NCBI GenBank assembly: GCA_030682575.1
Contig: JAUXNX010000012.1
Coordinates: 186,001-250,000, forward strand
DNA length: 64,000 nt
Source of the DNA: Gammaproteobacteria bacterium
Lineage (GTDB): Bacteria > Pseudomonadota > Gammaproteobacteria > Pseudomonadales > Pseudohongiellaceae
Direction: 5' to 3'
Below are positions 54,429-62,074 of this stretch, in pieces. The notes under the pieces were generated by a model. That model was given only the letters and a program-made list of their open reading frames with translations. It searched no databases and was not told the DNA's origin. Position 1 is the stretch's first letter. Each line of letters starts with the position of its first letter. The position numbers and the translations under genes were made by a program.

Positions 54429-55825
54429 GCAATGACCTTGTTGTTATGTTGACTTGCACTATCGTTGGCTGATGCGTTGAACATGATTGTGACACACAAT
54501 CCGCCCAGAGCTTCCGATGCTGACAACGTGATGTCCCCGCCGTGCATCTCGACTATATGTTTGACGATAGCCAGACCCAAACCAGAACCGCTCACACCAG
54601 AAGCGTTTCTGTCACCATCCAGGCGATAGAACCGATCAAACACCCTCTCATGATGAGATTGCGGGATACCAGGCCCCGAGTCTTCCACCACCAGTTGCAC
54701 CTGCTGATCCACCTCACGAACATTCATGCGTATGGCACCACCAACAGGTGTGTATTTCGACGCATTGCTGAGCAGATTCTGCACCAGCGAGCGCAGAGCC
54801 GTGGCATCACCACTGACAACGGCTGTGCTGCCATCGAGCTCGAATACCTGCTCACGTTGCAGCACCTGTTCAAACTCGGCACTGACGACGTCCTTTACCA
54901 ATTCGTAAAGATCCACTGGCAAAAATTGCACCATGTACTGATCCGGCGCCGTGCGATTGAGCACCAGAATCTGTTCCACCAGATGCCCCATGGCATCCAC
55001 GCCCTGTCGCAGTTCCTCTGCCGTGGCACTCGGCCGATCCAGTTCGGCCAGCAGGTTGTGTACCTGCACTTTCAGGGTGCTGATCGGTGTTCGCAGTTCA
55101 TGCGCGGCATCCGCAGCAAAACGCTTCTCCCTGCTGAAGGACGACTGCAGCCGTCGCAGCAGATCGTTGGTGGACTGCGTGAGTGGGGTCAGCTCACGGG
55201 GCACACCATCCAACTGCACACGACTCAGATCGGAGGCTTCCCGCGAGCGCACTTCCTTCGCCAGCAGGCTGATCGGGCGCAGGCCGTAGCCCACAATGAA
55301 CCAGATCAGAATGGCAGCTATGGGAATGCTCAGCACAGTGGGCGTCACCGACTGCAGAATGACACTCTCCGCAAGTTCATAACGAACATCATAACGCTGT
55401 GCCGCCATCAGCCACTGCTGTTCTTCCAGGTCACGAATCACCAGCAGGCGCCATCGGTAGCCATTGAAATTGACATCGCGATAACCAACTTCGAAGGGCC
55501 CCATCGCTGTGAACGGTGCAATGACGGAACGGCTCAGTAATCTGCCATTTTCAGAAAATATCTGATAGGCAATGACCATCTCCGCACTGAGGTTGAGGTC
55601 ACCCTGATCCGGTAACATCAGCTCCTCGAAGACTTCGTTTGCACTGGTAGCAGTGACCGCCGGTTTCGCCAGGCTCAGGAGTTTCACGTGTTCCAGCAAT
55701 TGCAGATCGAACAATCTTTCGGCCTCGATCATGCTCTCCTGGTAGCCGCGCAATGACGACAGAAACGTCACCAAAACGATAATGGAGATGAGCGTGAGCG
55801 TCAGGAAAAGTCTAATCGATGCCAT
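54425..55825 (-). CDS. QseC/PmrB-like sensor histidine kinase
   Basis: The protein has 466 residues. Transmembrane segments at about 5-25 and 160-180 flank a periplasmic sensor domain of about 135 residues. HAMP follows, then the H-box AADAAHELRTPISTLKVQVHN near residue 243. ATPase boxes are LVQNLLSNASKYTP, VVEDSGPGIPQSHHERVFDRFYR and GSGLGLAIVKHIV. It pairs with the OmpR-type regulator encoded 14 nt upstream. The encoded neighbours (cupredoxin, Ftr1) suggest a metal or envelope signal. Confidence 0.93.
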   Translation of the reverse strand: MASIRLFLTLTLISIIVLVTFLSSLRGYQESMIEAERLFDLQLLEHVKLLSLAKPAVTATSANEVFEELMLPDQGDLNLSAEMVIAYQIFSENGRLLSRSVIAPFTAMGPFEVGYRDVNFNGYRWRLLVIRDLEEQQWLMAAQRYDVRYELAESVILQSVTPTVLSIPIAAILIWFIVGYGLRPISLLAKEVRSREASDLSRVQLDGVPRELTPLTQSTNDLLRRLQSSFSREKRFAADAAHELRTPISTLKVQVHNLLAELDRPSATAEELRQGVDAMGHLVEQILVLNRTAPDQYMVQFLPVDLYELVKDVVSAEFEQVLQREQVFELDGSTAVVSGDATALRSLVQNLLSNASKYTPVGGAIRMNVREVDQQVQLVVEDSGPGIPQSHHERVFDRFYRLDGDRNASGVSGSGLGLAIVKHIVEMHGGDITLSASEALGGLCVTIMFNASANDSASQHNNKVIA

Positions 55826-55839
55826 GTGCTTCCAATGTT

Positions 55840-56517
55840 TCAGAGCCCCGGATCATGGAGCCCTTTCCTGATCACGTAGCCCACTCCTCTGACAGTCTGA
55901 ATGAATCCTGCGGGCAACTTCTTGCGCAAATTATGGATGTGCACCTCCACGGTGTTGCTGCTGACTTCCTCGCCCCAACCGTAGAGTTTGCTGTCCAGCA
56001 TGTCGCGCGTCTGCACCTTGTTCGCACTCTCCATCAGCGCCTTCAGCAGCATGTATTCGCGTCTGGACATGGTAATCTCTTCGCCCGACACAGTCACTTG
56101 CAGACTGTGCGTATCCAGACTCACATCGCCGATCTCGATATTCTTGCTTTTGACGCTGCCAAGTCGACGCTCCAGTGCGCGCAGACGTGCCAGCAGCTCC
56201 GACATCTCGAATGGCTTGGCGAGATAGTCATCGGCTCCGCTGTCCAGGCCAGCCACCTTGTCCGGCGTCTTGTCTCTTGCCGTGAGGATGAGAACAGGAT
56301 TGCTGAACTGTTGACGACGGGCGCTGCGCAATACTTCCAGGCCATCGACGTCGGGAAGCCCCAGATCGAGAATCAGGATGTCCGGCGGACTGGTGCGCAG
56401 CACACCCAGAGCTGTATCACCACGGTTTACATGGTTGACACTGAAACCTGCCGCGCGCAGCGCTCTTGCGATCGCCTGCGCCAGCAGCTCATTATCTTCC
56501 ACCAGCAATACCTGCAT
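55840..56517 (-). CDS. QseB/PmrA-like OmpR-family response regulator
   Basis: The 225-residue protein has a receiver with VEDNE at 6-10 and phosphoacceptor D51 (ILILDLGLPDVDG). The C-terminal winged helix (MSRREYMLLKALMESANKVQTRDML...SNTVEVHIHNLRKKL) is of OmpR type. This subclass binds direct TTAA-centred repeats, which precede this operon (61125), the YejM-like gene (52495) and the cytochrome b561 gene (62026). Positive autoregulation through the operon promoter is likely. Confidence 0.94.
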   Translation of the reverse strand: MQVLLVEDNELLAQAIARALRAAGFSVNHVNRGDTALGVLRTSPPDILILDLGLPDVDGLEVLRSARRQQFSNPVLILTARDKTPDKVAGLDSGADDYLAKPFEMSELLARLRALERRLGSVKSKNIEIGDVSLDTHSLQVTVSGEEITMSRREYMLLKALMESANKVQTRDMLDSKLYGWGEEVSSNTVEVHIHNLRKKLPAGFIQTVRGVGYVIRKGLHDPGL

Positions 56518-56541
56518 GTGTTCTCCGCCGTTTTCGCTCGC

Positions 56542-57189
56542 CTACGACTTTTGTTCGATCTTTTGCAGCATGCGTTCGATCTCGCCACGCCTGCCTTCGT
56601 CGGCCAGTTGCCGACCAGGTCGTGCTGGCGCATTCAGCGCCCGCATCAGGTAGCGTTTGGCATTCTCATTGTCGTTGTTCTTGAACAGATACTCTGCGTA
56701 AAAGTAGTTGGAATCAATCCCTGCAGGAGATAACTCCAATCCTTTTTGCAGTAACTCGACCCCTTTTTTCGCATCGCCAAAGCCCACCGGCCAACCCGGC
56801 ACATTCAGGTAAAGCACGCCGAGACTGGTATAGGCCGAACCGTCCAGAGCATTGGCATTCAGGGCCATGCCTGCCTCCAGGTCCGCCTTGGCAGCCTTGG
56901 CAGAGGATAGCGCGCCAAGCCCGCCTTTGGCGCCGGCATAGCTGGATTTGATGATGCCACTCCATATCCACGCTTCGGCGCTGCCCTTCTGGGCGCTGGT
57001 CACCTGTCGCGCCTCCTCGATCAGTGTGCTGAAGGCTTCCACCTGTGTCTTGCCGGAAGTCATGTAATTGACCTCCGCCCAGCGTTGTTGCAGCGCTTCG
57101 ACGGCCGGAGTCATCTGCGCCTGTACCGACGCCGTTGCAGTTATCACACTTAACAGTGTGACCAGGCCGATGATCGTGATGCGTTTCAT
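56542..57189 (-). CDS. Exported TPR-like protein (paralogue of 34409-35068)
   Basis: The 215-residue protein has a signal peptide (1-24, SVQAQ) and helical TPR-like repeats. The signature YLNVPGWPVGFGDAKKGVELL is shared with the sigma-54-controlled protein encoded at 34409-35068. Two further repeats follow (AGIDSNYFYAEYLFKNNDNENAKRYLMRAL). Its start overlaps the SDR stop by 4 nt and the regulator gene follows 24 nt later. A chaperone or accessory role for the biosynthetic or signalling proteins of the operon is possible. Confidence 0.82.
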   Translation of the reverse strand: MKRITIIGLVTLLSVITATASVQAQMTPAVEALQQRWAEVNYMTSGKTQVEAFSTLIEEARQVTSAQKGSAEAWIWSGIIKSSYAGAKGGLGALSSAKAAKADLEAGMALNANALDGSAYTSLGVLYLNVPGWPVGFGDAKKGVELLQKGLELSPAGIDSNYFYAEYLFKNNDNENAKRYLMRALNAPARPGRQLADEGRRGEIERMLQKIEQKS

Positions 57190-58055
57190 ATGGTTTCTCC
57201 CATGGAGGATTGATTGGAATTCGTGGGGTTCGTGGGGCTGGGATTGGTGCTGGTGGCAGCATTTGATCCGAGAAAATCTTTGATGATGGGCAACTGAGCG
57301 CGCAGGGTCCGATCTGTCAATGTGGGGAATATTCCGTTGATGAAAGCATACAGACGCTCCGGCCAGCCGATCACGCAGCTTCCCCAGCGGCCATTCCGAA
57401 TGCGATTCAGTACAAAGGCGGCAACAACCTTAGGATCGTCCATGGCATTCCCCAGCGCTTCGTTCATGGCAACAACACGGTTCGAATTCATGGTCGTTTG
57501 AGTAGCGCGTGGTGCCACATGCAACACCCTCACCGGCGTATCGGCAAGTTCTCTGCGCAGGGCCTCGCTGAAACCTCGAAGGCCGAATTTGCTGGCGCAA
57601 TAAGCACTGAATCCAGGATAGCCAATACTGCCGAATGCGGAACCGACATTGATAACAGCGGCACTCTTCTGTTGTTGCAGTTGCGGCAACAGAAGCTGAG
57701 TCAACAGCATTGGTACCGTCAGATTCAGATTCACCAATGTGGTGATGGCAGAAGCACTGGAATTTTCCAGAAGATTGAACTCGCTCGCCCCGGCGTTGTT
57801 GACCAGCATGTCGATGCTCAACCCGGCACACGCGCCTGCCAGCCTTTGCCGTCCCGCATCAGTCAACAGATCGGCAGCGACAAAAAGATGTGGCAAGGTC
57901 TGCGTCGGCAATTCCCTGCACAGAGCATCCAGTTGTGCAGTATTGCGGCCAACCAGAATCAGGCGCGCGCCTGCAACAGCGAAAGCGTAGGCCAGACTGC
58001 TGCCAATGCCACCCGTGGCGCCGGTCAGCACGACAGTGGTGTCTCTTATCTGCAT
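57186..58055 (-). CDS. Short-chain dehydrogenase/reductase
   Basis: The 289-residue classical SDR has the cofactor motif TGATGGIGSSLA at about 11-22, NNAG near residue 87, catalytic Ser in NVGSAFGS and YCASK near 155. A C-terminal extension of about 40 residues is rich in Asn, Ser, Thr and Pro. It reduces or oxidises a carbonyl/alcohol; the substrate is unknown. AAGGAG six bases before the ATG at 58055 fixes the start. It is the fourth gene of the haemolysin-ligase-diiron-SDR set. Confidence 0.93.
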   Translation of the reverse strand: MQIRDTTVVLTGATGGIGSSLAYAFAVAGARLILVGRNTAQLDALCRELPTQTLPHLFVAADLLTDAGRQRLAGACAGLSIDMLVNNAGASEFNLLENSSASAITTLVNLNLTVPMLLTQLLLPQLQQQKSAAVINVGSAFGSIGYPGFSAYCASKFGLRGFSEALRRELADTPVRVLHVAPRATQTTMNSNRVVAMNEALGNAMDDPKVVAAFVLNRIRNGRWGSCVIGWPERLYAFINGIFPTLTDRTLRAQLPIIKDFLGSNAATSTNPSPTNPTNSNQSSMGETI

Positions 58056-58108
58056 CGCAATCTCCTTCTTGATTTGCGACTGATCTGCGTGACTGGTCGC
58101 ATGGCGAA

Positions 58109-58780
58109 TCAATGCGTCGTCTTCTGAACGATCTGCTCATCCAGCAAACTGTCGAACACACCTTTGTAGAGGCGGTAGAACATCTTCGTGCTGTGAATCA
58201 GCAGGGCCTGTTCCGCGGGGTCTGTGAAGCGATTGATAAGCTCCTGCAGATATTTGATGTGGGTCTGATCGATGCACCCATGGGAGCGCAAATAAGTAAA
58301 CGCCTGCTCTGGAAGACCCAACGCCTCCTTGATCTGATCCGCAGCGTAATCCGCGAGACTGACGCTGGTGCCTTCCAGCACCTGTACCATGCCGAAGAAG
58401 CCGATGGGATTGCGACGAGACACCATGTCCCACGCATAGGCAACCATCAGTTCGGTGGCAATCGCCGGCTCGCTGTTGCGCACCGCCTCCTTGTCAGCGC
58501 CGCACGCGGCGATGTCGTTGAGAATCCACTCCTGATGCCCCAGCTCGTCCTTGATGTATTCGGCCACCGCATCACGCAACCACTCCATGCTGTCGGGCAA
58601 ACGCGCGCCGACTGCCATCAATAACGGGACAGTGAATTTCACGTGGTGGTAGGCCTGGGTGAGAAACGCAATGTATTCCTGCAACGTCACGTCACGAACC
58701 ATGCAGCGGCGGATGATCTCGCTGCTGACGAGTTGTTGACGATCAGCTTCTGTGGCGCTCTGCAAGGTGTCATAGAACAT
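58109..58780 (-). CDS. Haem-oxygenase-fold diiron protein (iron-containing redox enzyme family)
   Basis: The protein has 223 all-helical residues of the PqqC/TenA/haem-oxygenase-like fold. Candidate metal ligands follow the diiron (HDO) pattern: acidic residue in YIKDELGHQEW with its His, Glu in VLEGTSVSLADY, and His/Asp/His in RSHGCIDQTHIKYL. HDO enzymes such as UndA, BesC and SznF act on fatty acids or amino acids. A perfect AGGAGG stands before the ATG at 58780. It overlaps the ligase gene by 11 nt. The reaction is not known. Confidence 0.82.
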   Translation of the reverse strand: MFYDTLQSATEADRQQLVSSEIIRRCMVRDVTLQEYIAFLTQAYHHVKFTVPLLMAVGARLPDSMEWLRDAVAEYIKDELGHQEWILNDIAACGADKEAVRNSEPAIATELMVAYAWDMVSRRNPIGFFGMVQVLEGTSVSLADYAADQIKEALGLPEQAFTYLRSHGCIDQTHIKYLQELINRFTDPAEQALLIHSTKMFYRLYKGVFDSLLDEQIVQKTTH

Positions 58781-60359
58781 GGGATGCCTCCTGTGGCAAT
58801 TGGGATAGAGTGTTGGCAATGGCGTCGTACAACGCCTCGATGTCGTTTCTGAAATGTCTTTCGATCTGTGCGCGCCGCGGCCTGCCATTGCTGGTCAACA
58901 GATCAGCCTCACTGCCCGTGCCGCGCTGCAGTGGTACAGCAAGTCGTGCCCAGTTCCTGATGCGGGCATAGTCTGGCAACGTCGCGTTGACGTGTTGAAT
59001 TGCCGCGGCGATCTGCGCGTCGGAAACCTGAGCGTTGCGAGCAGCAATCAGCGCCACACAGCAGGGCCGCGAGTCGCCAAACACAATGCTCTGGGCAATC
59101 GGAGCACACGCTGCCAGTTCGGCCTCGATCCACTCCGGACTGATGTTGCGGCCGAAACTCGACACGATCTGATTCTTGCGGCGCCCGATGAAGTGCAGGT
59201 AGCCATCGCTATCCACGTAGCCGAGATCGCCGGTAACACAGGTGTCACCAGTCCGCCATGAGGATTCGTCTCCGGCGTAACCGAGAAACACTTTGCCGCG
59301 CACGATGATTTCACCGTCGACAATCTCGACACGATTGTGTCGCAGTGGTCGACCGAGGCTGCCGTTCCTGCGCGCACCCGGAGCATTCAAACTGACCACT
59401 GATCCGCATTCGGAGAGTCCGTACCCCTCGTACACGGGCAGACCATGCGCCCACGCTCGTTCAAGCAAGGTAGCACTGACAGTCGCACCGCCCACCGCCA
59501 CGAAGCGCAATGAGTCGGGCAGCTTCCACCCTGCCTCACAGCTCATGACCAACGCTTCCAATAACTGTGGAATCAGGATGAGACTGTTGGGGCGGCAATG
59601 CGCGAGGACGTCGAGAAATGTCGGCAGTGAAAATCCGGAAGCACCGTTGAACCCCAGTACCTGTTCGGTTGCCACAATGACCTGGGCACCACGCCGCAGC
59701 GGTGCATGCACACCCGCGATATTTTCCAGAAGCGTTGCCAGCGACAGCACGCACAGATGGCGCTTGATGTCACAGCTTGCCGTGGCATCGAGTATTGAAC
59801 TGGTGACTGCTTCGAGATGATCCGCGCTCAGGCAGACACCCTTCGGCGTGCCGGTGGAACCGGAGGTGAACGTCACCTTGCAGGTCTCAGCAGGTAAAGA
59901 GGGCGACCTGGACTCAGCACTTGTCTTGTGATCTCGCCGCTTCTTGCTGACGAGGTAATCCAGTCCACAGATTTCACCCGCCGGATCGAATTTATCCTGC
60001 ACCATGGCAGCGATTTTCTCCGCGTGAACGTGACGATTGTCGGTGACGATGGCATCAACGTTTACGGTCTCCAGCGCGTGCTGCAATTGTTGCGTAGAGA
60101 AAAAGCCAGGCAATGGCAGCAACGTGACCGCCGCCAGATTGCAAGCGAGATCAACGATGATCCACGCCGCGCTGTTGTCGGCATACAGTGCGATGCTGAA
60201 TACCTGATCTTCTCGCAGACGATTCGCCAGTCGTGACACTTCCTGCTGCAACTGCAGCCAGGTGTACGCTGTCTCCAACGAATCCTTGTACTGCAGTATT
60301 GCAGACGTATCCGGCTGTACAAGCGCGTGATGACAGATGCTGGCCCATAACTTGTTCAT
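58770..60359 (-). CDS. AMP-forming acyl-CoA synthetase-like ligase
   Basis: The 529-residue ANL-superfamily enzyme has P-loop VTFTSGSTGTPKGV near residue 168, YEGYGLSECG near 316, TGDLGYVDSDGYLHFIGRRKNQIVSSFG near 385 and a C-terminal swivelling domain. The usual catalytic Lys in the final motif (NGK) is Arg here (SNGRPRR), which may change or slow adenylation. The enzyme would activate a carboxylic acid for the neighbouring enzymes. Its start overlaps the haemolysin-like gene by 4 nt. Confidence 0.9.
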   Translation of the reverse strand: MNKLWASICHHALVQPDTSAILQYKDSLETAYTWLQLQQEVSRLANRLREDQVFSIALYADNSAAWIIVDLACNLAAVTLLPLPGFFSTQQLQHALETVNVDAIVTDNRHVHAEKIAAMVQDKFDPAGEICGLDYLVSKKRRDHKTSAESRSPSLPAETCKVTFTSGSTGTPKGVCLSADHLEAVTSSILDATASCDIKRHLCVLSLATLLENIAGVHAPLRRGAQVIVATEQVLGFNGASGFSLPTFLDVLAHCRPNSLILIPQLLEALVMSCEAGWKLPDSLRFVAVGGATVSATLLERAWAHGLPVYEGYGLSECGSVVSLNAPGARRNGSLGRPLRHNRVEIVDGEIIVRGKVFLGYAGDESSWRTGDTCVTGDLGYVDSDGYLHFIGRRKNQIVSSFGRNISPEWIEAELAACAPIAQSIVFGDSRPCCVALIAARNAQVSDAQIAAAIQHVNATLPDYARIRNWARLAVPLQRGTGSEADLLTSNGRPRRAQIERHFRNDIEALYDAIANTLSQLPQEASHVL

Positions 60360-61075
60360 GAATACAGGCCCTCATCAATGCACGCTGCATGGCAACTGCG
60401 CAACTGCTCGACAATCGCGGCAATCGCCTCGTTGTGATCGGCCAGTATCTTCTGCGCGAACTCGTTGTGTTTGAGTGTCTGCCAGGCTTGCTGGACGTCT
60501 CCGATCACCACACAGGGCCGATTGTCGTAGTAGGTGCCCCATGCCTTTCTCTGTTCACCCAAGCGCTCCGGGTCGGCAATGCAGATGGCATGTGGAGCGA
60601 AACCCAATCGCTGCAACAACGCGTTGACCTGCGTTGTTGCTGTGAATGTGACCCAGCGAAATCCGGCACGGAAGAGCACTTCCGTCAGCGCGATGAAGAG
60701 CAGCTGGCTGCTGCCACGGCTGCCAGCCAGATTGCCGGTCTCGATGATCTGCTCCCTTGCCACGGTGGCACCGTGACGCAGGGCCACGATGTTCTCGATT
60801 GGCGTATCAAGATAGTTCTCGACGAAGAACGCGCCGCAAGCTCCCGGGCGCAACCCAAGGACGCCCTGCAGTTGGTTTTCACTCCAGGTTGCCATCAGGA
60901 ATGGCAGGAAGTGGCTGATGTTTGCCTGATACGTGGCGGCGTAGCGGGTGTGAATGTAGCCTTCAAGGAGGTGACGCTGCGCGGACTCAATAGCGTGACC
61001 GCACAACAATGGCAGTGATGGTTCTGGTGTTGAAGTACAAGCAAGTGTTGACGTGAACAGTGACGTGGCTGACAT
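60356..61075 (-). CDS. Thermostable-haemolysin family protein (possible acyltransferase)
   Basis: The protein has 239 residues. Family blocks are visible: RHLLEGYIHTRYAATY, FFVENYLDTPIE, REQIIETGNLAG and GFRWVTFTATTQVNALLQRLGFAP. The family was named for Vibrio haemolysin VPH, but the sequence pattern (E.GNLA, G..R.L, F.ATT.V) is reminiscent of acyltransferases of the GNAT/LuxI kind. That reading is mine. There is no signal peptide. GGAG before the ATG at 61075 supports the start. It heads the ten-gene operon, with a PmrA-like box 50-66 nt upstream. Confidence 0.85.
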   Translation of the reverse strand: MSATSLFTSTLACTSTPEPSLPLLCGHAIESAQRHLLEGYIHTRYAATYQANISHFLPFLMATWSENQLQGVLGLRPGACGAFFVENYLDTPIENIVALRHGATVAREQIIETGNLAGSRGSSQLLFIALTEVLFRAGFRWVTFTATTQVNALLQRLGFAPHAICIADPERLGEQRKAWGTYYDNRPCVVIGDVQQAWQTLKHNEFAQKILADHNEAIAAIVEQLRSCHAACIDEGLYS

Positions 61076-61124
61076 GATCGGAACTCCGGTTGGCTGGATC
61101 ATGTCGCCACTGTAGAAAACGAAT

Positions 61125-61141
61125 CTTAATGCAGTATTAAA
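61125..61141 (-). promoter_or_regulatory. PmrA/QseB-like box heading the ten-gene operon
   Basis: On the minus strand TTTAAT ACTGC ATTAAG: two TTAA-centred hexamers separated by 5 nt. It also has inverted symmetry (TTAAT/ATTAA). It lies 50 nt before the first start codon. The regulator gene is inside the same operon. Confidence 0.6.
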
Positions 61142-61161
61142 TCCATGAATTCTTTTGAGGA

Positions 61162-61950
61162 TCAGTCCACAGGTTTTTTCGGCAGTACCTTTCTACCGGT
61201 GAACATCGCTGATACCAGCCCATGGCGCTCCTTCACTTCCGTGATCACGACCGCACCGATGTGGATGACGATCGCACCCAGCATCAGCCAGAACACAATC
61301 TCGTGAATTGCGATGAACGGCTCGCGGAAGCGCCGCATCGACGCATAGCCTTCAGGGTCCAGCATCTCCTTGTTGCCCGGCACCAGACCTTCGAGCCGCG
61401 CGTGGTCCTCGCCAGAAGCTGTGGCCCACTCTGCGAATTCGTGGCCGAAGGGTGGAAAATACAGATCGGTACCGGCCAGCACCAGGCCAGTCACCATCTG
61501 CGTGGTCAGGAGCATGAACATGACGGCCATCATCAGCCGGGCTGCGGGGTTGTGTCCGCGATACGCCGGAGGATCACCCGCCTTGACGCCCTTCAGCCAA
61601 TCACCAAGGGATTTCACATAGCCCTTGCCACCCGGCAGCACCACAGGCCAGCGTGAGTAGCGTCCACCGATGAAGCCCCAGATGATGCGCCACAGCAGAT
61701 TCAGCGTGAACACATACCCCACATACGCGTGCAGAATCTTCAGACTCACTTTGCCTTCACTGCTGACGCCCAGAGTATTGGCATTCAGAATGACCACACC
61801 GACACCAATCAACAGGAGGACACACAGCACGTTGATCCAGTGGAACCAGCGCACGCCGCGATCCCATACTGGATAGGAATGCAGAATCTGCGGTTGATCA
61901 TCATCGTCAGTGGGAAGAGGCATCTTCCTGGATTCTACGGAGTCGTTCAT
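61162..61950 (-). CDS. Cytochrome b561-type membrane protein
   Basis: The 262-residue protein has four main transmembrane helices. Haem-ligand histidines are probably those in VWDRGVRWFHWINVLCVLLL, LKILHAYVGYVFTLNLLWRIIWGF and the last helix EIVFWLMLGAIVIHIGAVV. This is the bacterial cytochrome b561 / hydrogenase-b-subunit family, which passes electrons between quinol and periplasmic partners. TTGAGG before the ATG at 61950 supports the start. A PmrA-like box stands 76-92 nt upstream, so it may belong to the same regulon as the operon downstream of it. Confidence 0.88.
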   Translation of the reverse strand: MNDSVESRKMPLPTDDDDQPQILHSYPVWDRGVRWFHWINVLCVLLLIGVGVVILNANTLGVSSEGKVSLKILHAYVGYVFTLNLLWRIIWGFIGGRYSRWPVVLPGGKGYVKSLGDWLKGVKAGDPPAYRGHNPAARLMMAVMFMLLTTQMVTGLVLAGTDLYFPPFGHEFAEWATASGEDHARLEGLVPGNKEMLDPEGYASMRRFREPFIAIHEIVFWLMLGAIVIHIGAVVITEVKERHGLVSAMFTGRKVLPKKPVD

Positions 61951-62025
61951 ACGGGTATCCTCAAGTATCAATAGCGTTATATGCGTGGCAGCCCTCTGGC
62001 AGCATACTGATAATTGCTCAGCAAT

Positions 62026-62042
62026 ATTAAAGAACCATTAAA
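62026..62042 (-). promoter_or_regulatory. PmrA/QseB-like box before cytochrome b561 gene
   Basis: On the minus strand TTTAAT GGTTC TTTAAT, an exact direct repeat with 5-nt spacing. It lies 76 nt before the cytochrome b561 start and 33 nt before xseA on the other strand, so it could also affect xseA. Confidence 0.65.
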
Positions 62043-62074
62043 GCCTTGCCCGCAGAATGGCATATGATTGATCC

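Noticed and set aside
54542-55540. 332-codon open frame antisense to the sensor kinase
   Set aside because: Shadow of a conserved kinase; composition is antisense-like.
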